A stretch of 64,000 nt of DNA from Chamaecyparis obtusa (taxonomy: Eukaryota > Streptophyta > Pinopsida > Cupressales > Cupressaceae): contig BSBK01008836.1 in assembly GCA_027943335.1 (NCBI GenBank), positions 496,001 through 560,000 of the forward strand. The letters are read 5' to 3'. The notes under the pieces are model-generated. The model saw nothing but the letters and a program-made list of their open reading frames with translations. It made no database searches and was not told the origin of the DNA. Below, piece after piece: positions 45,401 through 56,860 of this stretch. The position numbers were made by a program, and so were the translations under genes. Each line of letters opens with the position of its first letter. Positions within the stretch are counted from its first letter, which is position 1.

Positions 45401-45887
45401 TAGATTTGATAGGAAACCCTCTGAAAATGCAGATCTGACAAACACGACCAAATTTCTTAGGAAGAGGACAGGGGTAAGTAGATCTAAAGCTTTGATACCA
45501 TATTGGAGTTGATGAAAAACAACCCATAGCTCCCAATAACACCTGTATGCAAACACCTATCATAGAAAGAGAGAGAAGCAAACAACTATGGAGACCTGAA
45601 TGTATGGATCCATGAGAGAGGAGAAATCCTTGATGTGAAAAAATGAAAGTTGCAATCAATAATGAAATGTCAGAAAAAAAAGGTTACAAAGTGTTATGAG
45701 ATCAATCCTTATAAAAGGAGATCAAAAAACCTAAAAAGGTAAAACCCTAGGTTGCACAATAATAATTAATAAACAAATTAATTATTATATGCCTAAAGTT
45801 TAGCTTAAGTCGAAAGAGGTAATAAGTGACTGAATAATTAAATCAACATGTTTCAATTAATCAGTAAAACACTTTATTAATCTAACA

Positions 45888-46317
45888 TATTATTGTCATT
45901 TGTCTTTGAAAAACCAAATTTGACCAAGTAATTATGCAAAATTTCATACCATGCTCTAGGGGCTTCTTTCAATCCATACAGTGCTTTGTGTAGCTTACAT
46001 ATGTTGTTCCTCTTGCTTGAATCTACAAATACTTTAGGTTGTTCAATGTATACTTCTAGTATTCCATTTGGAAATGCAAATTTGACATCCATTTGATAAA
46101 CTTTGAATCATTTATAAGTTGCATATGCAAGTAGAGTTCTTACTCCTTCCAATCTAGAAATTGTGACAAATGTCTCCCCATAGTCAATGCCTTCTTCTTG
46201 TGCATATCCTTTGCATACCAATCTAGCCTTATTTCTTATGACTTCTCCATGCTCATTTAACTTATTTATGAACACACACTTGGTTCCAATAACATTCTTG
46301 TCCTTTGGTCTAGGTAC
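45888..46317 (-). pseudogene. Copia-3a reverse transcriptase N-terminal part
   Basis: Read on the minus strand from 46317: RPKDKNVIGTKCVFINKLNE, ARLVCKGYAQEEGIDYGETF, then YQMDVKFAFPNGILEVYIEQ and KLHKALYGLKEAPRAWYEIL in the frame 46092-45877. These are the fingers and palm start of copia reverse transcriptase, just upstream of the active site that lies beyond the LARD. One stop interrupts the sequence near 46107. The reading stops at 46317, where LTR sequence of the opposite orientation begins. Confidence 0.85.
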
Positions 46318-47888
46318 AGTTGGAAACTAGAATTGAAACAATTGTTATATTATCATTGATATCAAACGTTAACTGGTGAGAGGGTTGCTATCTAGTAAAG
46401 TACCATATCTTTTGATTGATGAAGAAGATTTGAAAAGAAGAGATAACAAGAAGACCTAGTGAAAGGTTGAGTTATGAGAAATTACAATGGGTACTTGATT
46501 AGTTGGCATATTGACAAGGTAATGAGTTGTTTATCTATAACACTAAGTGAAGAAATTAGTTGTTTTGAAGCTTAGAAGAAATGGGGAAAGAAAGTCTTAA
46601 AGCATAGGCTTAACCGAGAAAAAGAGCAGAAGATTAAGAAATTTTATTGTAAGACGAGTGATGCTTGTTTTCACTGAGTTCTTGTATTAGCCAAGCAAAT
46701 TTAGTGTTGAGCATCTATAATTACTAAGTATCAGAGAATTAACCAAGTGGAGACAATAATTGTTGAGAAGAACAGTTTTAGTGATAACTGAGCAACATAG
46801 TGATGATCGAGCAAAAGAACACAGTGATGACTAAGTGTCAATATTTTATGGTTTATGAAAGAATTGAGATTCCCAGCTGATATAGTTGAATTCTTGGGAT
46901 ATGTAAAACATGTTGAAGATAAGGATGAATGACTTGGAACATTTAATGCATGGTAAACCATTTTCTTATGGATTCAAGGAGAAGTTTTGAGAAGTATCTA
47001 GAAGGATAAGGAGGAGAATGAAATGTTGGAAGGATTTGATGAATCTGACCTAAATCTAAGATCTACAGAGATGATTAAGAAGAAAAAAGATTAAGTTACC
47101 TAATCAAGGAGGTAAAATGATGACCTAGTTGTAGGTTATGTAGAGAGGTGAGGTTGATTCTATTGATTGACAAACCTAAGAAGAAGGCTAAGAAGAGTTG
47201 TGAAGAGCTGAACAGAGTTGTGAAATGGTGATTTCTTGAAGGGATTTCCAAACAGAGCAGAGATGGAGATGAAAATGAAGACCAGTTAGTAAATCAACAT
47301 ATGAGCTATAGTGGATCTATATTTTCAAAATGAGTTGTATGTATCAGATCAAACCTATTGTTACTTTCTAACCATTGTATCAATTAAAATCCTTTAATCA
47401 AGGTTGACCTAACAGTCATTTGGAAATCCTTTAACTAAGGTGACATTCTAATGGGATATTTTTAAGCACTCTAACTAGGCCACTCCTAACAGGGTGATTA
47501 AATTTGTTAATAGGGTCACACCTAACAGTGTGTATTGTAACCTGTAATAGGGTTGGCTCCTCATAGAGCTTACTTTAGAAGAGTGAAAATTTGGTAGCAT
47601 GTTACTAGTGGTTTTTCTCAAAATTGGGTTTTCACATTAAATCTTGGTGTTATATTTGTGTGAATCTTACTTGATGTGTTACACTAATAAAAAAAAGTTA
47701 TATTATGCAAGATGATTAATTTTGGACAGTGGACTACAAGTTTATGTTACTGATTATATTCTTTAGAGACCGAGTGGATAGTTGAATATATATAAGTTGA
47801 TTGAAGTGTTTGAAAGTTCAATTGGTACATCTAGACCTAAGGATAACTTATTCACCCCCCTCCCAATTATTCTAAAATCATTCTAAAA
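46318..47888 (+). repeat. Copia-3b LTR, plus orientation
   Basis: About 1571 bp matching the reverse complement of 39133-41018 without the TRIM. It begins AGTTGGAAACTAGAATTG (first T of TG changed) and ends near CATTCTAAAA. A degenerate primer site TGGTATAAAATATG follows at about 47891, so this is probably a 5' LTR of a plus-strand element inserted into Copia-3a. Its internal part would then be displaced beyond the window by the Tat element. Confidence 0.75.
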
Positions 47889-47914
47889 ATTGGTATAAAA
47901 TATGTGGTGCTTGT

Positions 47915-48864
47915 TGTATACACTAAAAAGTGACCTCATTAATTAATTAAATATTTATTATTTAATTAAATATTGACTTGATGAATTAATTAAATATTTA
48001 TTATTTAATTAATATTTATTCCTCTATTTATTAGATAAATTATTCAATTTATCTAATAGATTCACTATAGTCTAATCCTCTATCCTAAGTCTTCTAAATA
48101 GTCTATTAAAGTGATTTAATTAATTACACACCTGAATATGACTAAGTCCCTTAGTTCACCTCACCTACCTAGTCACCTGACACATCACTTTGGCTAAGAT
48201 AAATAATTGTTATTAATTATTTATTAATCATTATCCTCACCAACACATGTCCTATCTTTAAGGGCTATGTGGCCTCATAAGACTTGGTCTCATGACCACA
48301 TGTCTTCTTTCAAACCAAGTCAAGAGACAATCCCTATTCTTAAGGGGCTTCTCAAGCCACCTCTAAGGGTCAAAGGTGACTCATGGGACACTTGTATCAA
48401 GAGTCCTCATGAGGAAAAAGTCCTTCCCTCTTCCTCTCTTTGGTCTTTGTGAGACACTTGACATGTGTCTTTCCCTTCCACCTTCTTCTCTTCCATGTCA
48501 ATGTGAGAGGAACATCATCCTTATTCTTCCTCTCACATTCCAACTACATCCCCCTTTCTCTCAACCCCTTCAACCAAGTCAATCCTAGCCCTAGGACCTT
48601 CCACTTTTCATTCTCCACCGTAGGATTGTGCCACCTAGGCTTGGATCCTCCAAAACTCTATAAAAGGAGCCTCATTTTCCCTTTGTGAGCTAATAGCTAA
48701 TAGTGAATAGACAATCAAACAATCAAGCATTCTAGAGATCAAAAGCATTCAAGCATTCAAGAGCATTCAAGCATAATCAAGCCATTTTCATATCACTTGC
48801 ATCTCATTCACCATATTTTCATAATTAAGCTTTAGTTTTGCATATAATTCACTCAATCTCCACA
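47915..48864 (+). repeat. Tat-1 5' LTR
   Basis: Starts TGTATACACTAAAAAG and ends CTCCACA. It has AATTAATTAAATATTTATT repeats near 47940-48010, a TATA box TATAAAAG at 48659-48666 and GCATTCAA repeats near 48728-48770. The end is chosen by the following primer-site-like sequence. Confidence 0.85.
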
Positions 48865-48867
48865 CTT

Positions 48868-48885
48868 TGGTGTCATCTTGGGCAA
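48868..48885 (+). promoter_or_regulatory. Tat-1 candidate primer binding site
   Basis: TGGTGTCATCTTGGGCAA follows the LTR by three bases. It does not match initiator-Met tRNA. Elements of this lineage use other tRNAs; which one applies here was not determined. Confidence 0.5.
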
Positions 48886-51176
48886 GGAGCTTCAAATTGG
48901 AAATTTGAGAGCTCAACGCATCCAAGAAATCAAAGCTAGGAGGGCAATAGAGACAAGCTACATGGTAGGTGAAGGTAAAACCTTGCTTTAGCTTCATTTT
49001 TAGTGTATTCTTCATTGTTGTTTGCTAATTAGTTTGATTTATTAATCTTAGAATAGTTAATATATCATTTAGAGTAGTTAGACATCTAATTTGCATACAT
49101 TTTTGGCCCCCACCATGGGGTCATCCCCATGTTTTTAACATTTTATTTGTAGTTTTTTGTGTGCAGACTTTTCCAGATTCTTTCTGTGCATATATCCATG
49201 AATTTGATGCATCCATCGCTTTCTGCTGCGCATCCATTTATGCTACCACTGCCATCATTTTTCTCTCTATCTTTTCAACTTCCTGGCCACAATCTACTTA
49301 TTTGTTCCACTTTTTTGTGCATTTATACGTTCCTTCTATGCATACATAACTTCTGCACATATACACCATTGCTCTGCGCATACATTATTTCGACGCATCC
49401 ATTCTGATTTCCTGCGCATTTGTTCTCTATTTCTGTGCATTTGTTATTTGCATTAGTTTATTTTAATTTTATAGTCATTTTGATTTTAGCTAACCTTTTT
49501 AACAAGTTTTTGTTCATTCTAGTAGTCTCTAGACTGTTTTGCAGGACGATATTTTGAAGACCCCATTGCTAAAATTTCTAATAGTTTGTTTGCAGATTTC
49601 TAAGAGGTTTGCAAAATAAACCATAATCCTGTTTGGGTTTTAAAATATGACATGCTTTTGAATTTTGTGTGTCTTCTTTAGCATAGCCAAGTGTCCATTG
49701 TGTTTTGCTTTATAGCTATCTGCAATCTCAAAATTATAACAACGTATCCTCTCCCCTCGCCATTCGTGGACCTTGGGTGTAAGAGAAATTGTTATAATTT
49801 TTAGAGGGTGGTCTTTGGTGGGAAAAGATGTACTCACCCAAAGGAACGATCCAACCAGTAATAGGCTAAAGATAAGCCCTTCCAAACCAGCATATAAAAA
49901 ATGCTAGTGTGATTAGTCTCACATTAGACAGGTGTGAATTCGTTGTGGCAACCAAAATCTCCTCTAGTACCCTAGTGGTGCGTTAAAGTCCTACATCGTA
50001 GAGGTGAAAGCCTTGCTTTGATAGGATTGGGAGAGCCCCCTTAATTGGGAAAATGACTTGATCACAACCACCTGGACAGATGTCCTTACTAAAATATTTT
50101 GTCTAGTGGCCAAAAACCTTCTATTTACTGGCTCAAGGGGTCACCCAAGCCCGTGAAGACACCCCACATTACTCATGGTTCATAGTAAAGATAGCAATTC
50201 TTTGGGAAGTAATGAACCATTGAATTCAGAACTTGGTGTGCCTGAGAAGTGAGTGCACTGTAAGGAGGAGCCCATGCCTCCAAGTTCCTAGGCTGTCCGC
50301 TGTGGATTTGTGTAGTTGGATTTTATTATCCTAGTGGGAATTTAGCAAATATTGTCCTTGCCAACCTTAGGATTGTAAGCATGTTTGTGCATTCATACTA
50401 GAATAATTAGATTAAAATCATTTCTATCTTACGTGTGTGTGTTTATGCATTTTACTTTGCCAAAAACTAAACCATCAAGAAACCAAAAAAATCTCAAAAT
50501 CTTCAAGCTGAAATCAATAAAAAATGAGAAATTGTGCATTTATCCATTTCTACTGTGCATTTGTACTATTCTATTGTGCATCTGTTAAATTGTCCCGCGC
50601 TTCTGTTACTATTATCACGCATCGGTCTATAACTTCTGCGCATCTGTTCAATCCTATTGTGCATATATTCAACTGTCCTGCACATTTGTTGCTGCGCATA
50701 TATAAAAGAGAGCATTCCCATAGACTTTAGAAATTTTAAAATTACTTTTTTAGATACCCATTTTCATCTTTAGTAAGATTCTGGAAAAATATTCGATTTA
50801 CACAGACCTCTGATGTTTAGTTTGACCATTTTCATCAATTGTCATCATCATTCCTTCATCAAAAGTTATCAAATCATTTTTTTCCAATCTTTAAAATTCC
50901 AAATTCAGTGTTGAAACATCACCTTATCTATCAGATTTTGATCTTTGTGAGTTTATCATACCAAGATCTATCATCCTTAATCAACAAACTTACTTAGATT
51001 ACTATCTCTTGATTTTTCTTTGTCATATCATAGTGAGATCCATACCTCCTATTGACTTAGATTTTATCAAGTTGTCTCATCAATTTTCAACACTTTTCAA
51101 TCTCTTTTCCATATCTTTTCTATAAAGCACTTTCCACATCTTCCCATAAAAAATCTTCCATCCCACAATGATCTTT
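48886..51176 (+). other. Tat-1 5' leader with two TGYGCA repeat arrays
   Basis: About 2.3 kb without recognised protein domains. Array 1 (about 49160-49455) holds roughly 11 and array 2 (about 50533-50706) roughly 9 degenerate units of TGYGCA(T/A)(T/A)TGTT type, spaced about 20-30 nt. Between them (49640-50370) is less AT-rich, non-repetitive DNA. In array 2 the spacing gives a 7- to 8-residue periodicity in one frame (CAFIHFY, CAFVLFY, CASVKLS), which I take as a by-product of the DNA repeat. Confidence 0.7.
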
Positions 51177-53010
51177 CACATTTTTATGGTTCAAACTCGA
51201 TCTCAAAAACTCAAACAAACCATTAATCTAGAATCCCTAGACAAGATGGAAGGAAATACTAGCAATGAAGAGAACCCTTGGTCAAAAGGACTTCCAAAGA
51301 AGACTTCACTTTTTACATTAGATGAGGAACCCACTGATCAAGAACTTAGGGATGCTATACAAGATCCTAGATTTTATAATGTCATGGAAAGACTCCTAGA
51401 CATGGATAGAGATATGTATTTCCTCATGCTTGCTCAACAAGGAGCCAAACTACCAATTGATTTTGATGTTTCCCATCTTAGAGAACCACCTAACACAAAC
51501 AATCAAGAAATCCCTAATAGTTCTAAAGATACTCATGGAGCAAAGGAAACCAATCAGCAATCCAATGCTTCTCAAAACAATCAGCAAACCAATGCTTCTT
51601 AGAATACTCAACATCATAATGTTTCTCAAAACACTCAAGGAAACACATTGTCTTTGGATCCTATTCTACAACAAATCTAGATGCTTTAACAACAAATCCA
51701 TGACATCCAAACTGGATAATCAACTAAGAAGTATTCCTTGGATGATATATGTCCTTATCCTTTTGATAAGAATTTAGCAATGATTCCATTCCCTCCTCAT
51801 TTTGAGGTACCAAAATTTGACAAATACAAAGGGAATTCGGATCCACAAGACCATATTCATGAGTTTTGTGCTATTATTGAAGTCACTCACAATGACACTT
51901 ATCTTATGTGACTATTTCCATGAAGTTTAGGAGGACAAACCATGTAATGGTTCTCCAAACTACCCCCAAGCATCAAATCTTTCAATGAGCTTATTGACAA
52001 GTTTGTGACTCATTACTCATATAATATCAAACATGAAGTCACTATGCTTGATCTTTACAATGCACATAAAAAGAATGGAGAACCCTTCCTTACTTTTTTG
52101 CAAAGATGGCGTCAATTGTTTGCCAAATATCCATGAACAATTTATGAACAAGAAAAGATGGATATTCTTGTGCATAACCTTAGACCAAAAATGAGCTATA
52201 GGTTACAATTGCAATGCCCTCCAAATTTTAATAAGCTCATAGAAAATGGTATCAAGATTGAGGAGGCTATGGTCAGAAAAGGTGAGATCAAACTTTATTC
52301 CAAGGACAATGTTGGGTCTTCAAATTCCAATCCCAACAACTATAACAATGACAAGTCCAAATTCTGGAATGAAAACAAAAACATTGTCAATGATGGGATT
52401 GTTGATAATCGCAATGTTAAACCAACACAACCCTTATTAAATCTCACAAGTAAGGCCAATGCTACTCAAGCTACTTACAACAATCAATCTGCAAATCAGA
52501 ACACCAACAAGAATTCATCTAAACCAAGATTTCCTTTTATGTCACCTTGAAGAACTTTTACTCCTTTGGGGGAATCTCTTGAATCTGTGTTAAGGAAGTT
52601 AATCACAAAGAAACTCATTACACTTCCTGAAACTAGAGATTTCGAACCTAGAGTGAAACCTTCTTGGTGGAATGACAATGACTATTGTGAATTTCATAGA
52701 GGAAAAGGTCATAAAACCAATGATTGCCAATGGCTTAAAAATGCAATTCAAGACTTAATTGAAAGTGGTGAAATTGGTGTTGATGGACATACCTCGAATG
52801 AATCACATATGGCTTTCAAAGACCCACTTCCTGAACATGATAAAGGAGGTTCTTCCAACACTAAAGGTGACAACCAAGCCAACTATAATACTACGTCCTA
52901 TAAATACGTTGGTAAAATCTCTGAATGTCATCCTTCTAAGTACTATGCCAATGTCTTTACCATAAAGGAAAAATCTGAGAGTCAACCAGTCCATGTTACT
53001 ACTCGAGCTT
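51177..53010 (+). pseudogene. Tat-1 gag
   Basis: Opens at ATG 51177 with MVQTRSQKLKQ. A capsid domain is readable at about 51780-52330 (FEVPKFDKYKGNSDPQDHIH, FLQRWRQLFAKYP, MDILVHNLRPKMSYRLQL). A knuckle CEFHRGKGHKTNDC (about 52686-52727) has Cys-x2-His-x4-His-x4-Cys spacing, typical of the lineage. An Asn-rich linker lies between them. All pieces remain in one frame over 1.8 kb and are broken only by stop codons (at about 51600, 51678, 51687, 51717, 51907, 51919, 51943, 52134, 52548, 53010). Nearly all of these are one C-to-T change from Gln or Arg codons. Confidence 0.87.
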
Positions 53011-53117
53011 AATCCAAGGTTACTCTCCAAGGAGTCCCGTCTAAACCAAGCACCTCTCAAAAAAATTCTGTTTATGTCCCAAAGTCTATACCTAATGTTT
53101 CCAACTAGTAAAATCTT

Positions 53118-53867
53118 TTGCAACAACTCAAGAAAACATCAGCCCAGATATCCATCTTAGAGCTTTTGCGTCTATCCCCATCTCATAAAGATATCCTTGA
53201 GAAAGCTCTCTTAGAAACCCAGGTTCCCACAAATCTAGATCATGATCAATTTCAAGCTATGGTGGGACATTTAACAACCCCACATTATCTATCCTTCACT
53301 GAAAATGATGATTTAGCTATTACCCAACCTCATAATGCTCCGCTACATATTGAAGTCCTTGTACAGAGTCACAAAATCAAGAGAGTACTAATAGATGGAG
53401 GAGCTAGCTTGAATATATGCACATTGAAATTAGTCCTTGCATTGGGATTTTTTGAAAATGTTGTAGATCCAAAGAAGAAAATTACAATTAAAGCTTATGA
53501 TGAAGAAGAGAGGTCATCCAAGGGATCTGTTATTCTTCCTGTCAGAGTAGGTCCTGTAGTCAAAGATGTACCTTGCCAAGTTCTTGACATGGATCTCACT
53601 TATAACATTCTCTTGGGAAGACCATGGATTCATTCCATGCAGGCTGTGCCATCAACTTATCATCAGTGTTTGAAATTCCCTCACAATGGTCAAGAGATCA
53701 CTATCAAAGGAGATCCTAATCCTTTCCAGTATTGTAGCACTATAAAGACATTTGATTCCTTGGTACCTTATAATCGTACTAGACCTTCTGTAACTACATC
53801 CATTGATCCTAGTAATATAGCATCAACTTCTAAATCTAATGGGATCAAGATAGACATACAAGAATAG
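53118..53867 (+). pseudogene. Tat-1 protease
   Basis: Aspartic protease that would process the polyprotein. The active site reads VLIDGGASLNIC at about 53388-53425, with Gly in the place of the usual Thr/Ser after Asp; this DGG form is normal for the lineage. The second conserved block is NILLGRPWIHSMQAVPSTYH (about 53600-53660). The frame is the same as gag, separated from it by two adjacent stops near 53109, and ends at TAG 53865-53867. Confidence 0.85.
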
Positions 53868-54020
53868 AGTATGGGAGAGTACACTTTAGGTCAAGCTCTT
53901 TGCATCACAAAGTTTCCTTTATCTCCTAGATTGTATGGTAGATCTTTGATCACTAAACAATAATCAGAACCCCCTTCCACACTTGTTTATGACACATTTA
54001 TAAGTGGGGGCACTATATCA

Positions 54021-54320
54021 AAAGAGGCAGCTAAGCGTAATGCTAATCATTTGCTTAAATCACAAAAGAATGAAGAGGATATCAAACATGAATATATCTC
54101 CCTTGATGTATATGGTAAAGGGTATACTTTGCTACAAAAGATGGGATACCAAGGTGCTGGACCTATAGGGATACAAAGAGAGGGTTTTATAAAGCCAATT
54201 TTGCAAAATCCAAATTACCAAAGAGATACCACAGGATTAGGATACAAAGGAGAAGGACCAAAAGAACCAAAAGGAAAAGAAAAACCTTTTCATGAGACAT
54301 CTAAAGCTCCTGCCTTATAG
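54021..54320 (+). pseudogene. G-patch-like segment between Tat-1 protease and reverse transcriptase
   Basis: In the gag-pol frame, about 54111-54260 reads YGKGYTLLQKMGYQGAGPIG, then GLGYKGEGPK after a spacer. The Gly-x-x-x-Leu-x-x-Met-Gly-Tyr-x-x-Gly core and the following Gly-Leu-Gly repeat match the G-patch motif, an RNA-binding or helicase-activating module. G-patches are known in polyproteins of some retroelements next to protease. Here it sits 180-250 residues after the protease core and is bounded by stops at about 53961 and 54318. Confidence 0.65.
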
Positions 54321-55109
54321 TTCTGAAAACATGGTATGTATGTAGATCTAGAGAAACAAAGGATAGCATAGGGAATCATTGATAGACTTGGGGATAATGA
54401 TGATTCTAACTCTAATGATTATGAATGGGATTCATTATTTGATTGTACTAGAGAAATAGGAGTTGATGTTGTCCATCACTATAGTAATGATTACCATGAG
54501 GGAGAGAGTTCAAGGACTGACTCACTAGGATTAGTCCCATGCGACACCACTCTTGTCAATTGTGAGGGAAGTGAGCATTATCTTGCGCTAGATGATTCAG
54601 ATGAGAGTATGGAAATAGACCTCGCTGATACCATCATAAACCTTGACAACTTCTCCATCAATACCATCTCTACCTTTGAAACTAACCCGAATGATCCAAT
54701 GCCCCTTGTACATCCTAAACTTATCAATTGGGATTCTCTCGATCATCCAGAACTTGATGTCTTCCATAATGATGATGTAGTCATTGACTATCTTAGAATT
54801 AGGGATCATTTACCACTAGGGGATCATAAGTCAGGATTTCTGATAGAACTCAATGACATGGCTTACTTTGGAGAGAGTGCCAATCCTTTCAGTCATAAAA
54901 ATATAAAAATAATCAATAGATCTAATGGTGAAAACCACTTAGTGGCAGTATTAGATCCAAAAATAGTAAAAAGAAAAGATGCATCTGATAGTGAAAACCT
55001 CTCTAAGGTGCCTGACGATGGAAGGATTGACACTCTTCCCAATTATCTGTATCGAGAGCAATCTACCATCCTTATAGAACCAATAGTACCTCTTAACATT
55101 GGAACATAG
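54321..55109 (+). pseudogene. Acidic linker of Tat-1 pol
   Basis: The same frame stays open apart from three stops and encodes a strongly acidic stretch (DESMEIDLADTIINLDNFSI, DDVVIDYLRIRDHL). No domain is recognised. Acidic linkers of this length upstream of reverse transcriptase are seen in Tat-type elements. Confidence 0.6.
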
Positions 55110-55142
55110 GAGTCTCCACGCATTCTCAAAGTAGCAACATCC

Positions 55143-56860
55143 TTGACAAAATCAGAGAAAGAAGCTTTTGCAAAGTTTTTCAAAGAGAGACAAATCAAAT
55201 TTTCTTGGTCCTATGATGATATGCTTGGGCTAGATCCTAATCTCATTATGCATCATTTATCTATTGCACCAGGTGTTAAACCAGTTAAGCAAAATCTCTG
55301 CAAGATGCACCCGCACATTGCACTAATGGCTAAAGAAAAATTGAAGAAGCTCTTAGATGTTGGATTCATTCATGCTATTGATTATGCTGAATGGATTTCA
55401 AATATTGTTCTAGTCTCAAAACCAGACAAGTCTCTTTGGATTTGTATAGACTTTCAAGATCTCAATAAAGCTTGTCCCAAAGATGATTTTCCATTGCCCA
55501 ATATTGATATTATAGTTGATTTGACGGCTAGACATGAGATGTTTTCTTTGATGGATGGATTTTATGGATATAATCAGATAAAGATTGTGCCAGAAGACCA
55601 AGAAAAGACTTCTTTTACTTGTCCTTGGGGTACATATTGTTGGAATGTGATGCCTTTTGGGCTTAAGAATGTTGGTGTGACTTATTAGAGAGTTATGACC
55701 ACAATCTTTCATGATATGATGCATACCATTATGGAAGATTATGTTGATGACATTTTAGCAAAATCCAAAAATAGAGACGGTTATTTGAGAGTGTTGGATA
55801 GAATATTCACTTGGATGAAAAAGTATCAGATTAGACTCAATCCAAAGAAATGTGCATTCGGGATCACATCAGGTAAACTGTAGGGGTACATTGTCTCAGC
55901 CAAAGGAATAGAGGTTGATCTAGAAAAGGTTAAAGCAATCATGGAGATGGCTTCACCCACTAACATCAGTTAGTTAAGATCTTTATAGGGACGTCTCCAA
56001 TCCATTTGTAGATTTGTTTCCCAGATAGCAGATCGAAGTCATCCCTTTCAACATTTTTTGCATTAAAACATCTTATTTCAATGGGATGATAAGTGTGAGG
56101 AAGCCTTCAATAAAATCAAGCAATATCTGGTAAATCCTCCAAATTTGATGTCACCAATTTTGGGCAAGCCACTCTTGCTCTACATTTCAGCTACGACAGT
56201 CTCACTAGGTGCTCTTCTGGCTCAATAAGACCACAAAGGAAAAGAAAAAGCCATATACTATATCAGTCGCACCCTTGTGGGATATGAGCTAAACTATTCT
56301 CTAATAGAAAGAGCATGTCTAGCCATTATCTTTGCTTCACAAAAGTGGCAACATTACATGTTGTCTCATTCAATCAAGCTCATTGCAAAGATTGATCCTT
56401 TAAAGTATCTATTAAGCAAGACAACGTTAACAGGTAGATTGGCTAAGTGGGTCATGCTACTTAGTGAATTTGACATTGAATATGTGGATAGGAAGGCTAT
56501 CAAAGGCCAAGTGATAGCAGATCAACTAGCTGAGGCCCCATTAACGGATGATCAACCTATACACACAGAGTTTCCTGATGCACACATCTTGGCATTATCT
56601 ACACAAACATGGAAACTATACTTTGATGGATCATGTACTCAACAGGGTTCAGCAGCTGGAATTCTCTTTGTCATGCCGCAAGAATACACAATTCCAAAGT
56701 CTTATAAGCTACTCTTTCCTTGCACAAATAATGTGGCTAAATATGAAGCTTTGATGATTGGGCTAAAGATGGCTTTACAATGGAAATTCATTGAACTGAA
56801 TGTCTACGAGGATTCTCAGTTGATTATAAACCAATTTAATGATGATTATTAGACTAAAGA
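55143..56860 (+). pseudogene. Tat-1 reverse transcriptase and two RNase H domains
   Basis: Reverse transcriptase: KLLDVGFIHAIDYAEWISNI, ICIDFQDLNKACPKDDFPLP and the active site DYVDDILAKS at about 55740-55767, with both Asp kept. First RNase H (retroviral-type): LGALLAQ, YYISRTLVGYELNYSLIERA (about 56190-56500). Second RNase H: WKLYFDGSCTQQGSAAGILF, NVAKYEALMIG, VYEDSQLI (about 56610-56830), with Asp, Glu and Asp present. The tandem of two RNase H domains is a mark of the Tat lineage. The frame is the same as gag; stops at about 55686, 55881, 55971, 55986, 56067, 56229 and 56850 break it. Confidence 0.9.

Larger units (their letters stand above)
42542..45887 (-). mobile_element. Non-coding LTR element (LARD-like), 3346 bp, in Copia-3a pol
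   Basis: Similar LTRs at 42542-42925 (384 bp) and 45501-45887 (387 bp) flank 2575 bp without any gag or pol motif. A minus-strand primer site, TGGTATCAAAGC, lies at 45489-45500 next to the right LTR, and a purine tract (CTTAAGGGGGGG on the minus strand) lies next to the left LTR at 42926, so the element reads right to left. On the minus strand LTRs start TGTTAGA and end CTCCAATA. Target duplication is TATTG-like but one base off (TATTG left, TATTA right). About 12 of 155 compared LTR bases differ by eye. Confidence 0.88.
39133..46317 (-). mobile_element. Minus-strand Ty1/copia element, 3' part (Copia-3a), with two nested inserts
   Basis: On the minus strand this reads: reverse transcriptase (46317 to 45888 and 42541 to 42218), RNase H (42217 to 41531), polypurine tract, then 3' LTR (41018 to 39133). 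Gag, protease and integrase are not present up to 46317, where the element is cut by an LTR of the same family in opposite orientation. A LARD interrupts pol (42542-45887) and a TRIM interrupts the LTR (39380-39707). Confidence 0.85.

Noticed and set aside
46300..47888. Self-integration of Copia-3 cDNA giving inverted LTRs
   Set aside because: Possible, but a same-family nested insertion explains the LTR start, the primer-site-like sequence after it and the missing 5' half with fewer assumptions; kept only as alternative.
49640..49885. 81-codon minus-strand ORF with hydrophobic start
   Set aside because: It resembles a signal peptide by chance; it lies in the Tat-1 leader and no conserved pattern or promoter supports it.
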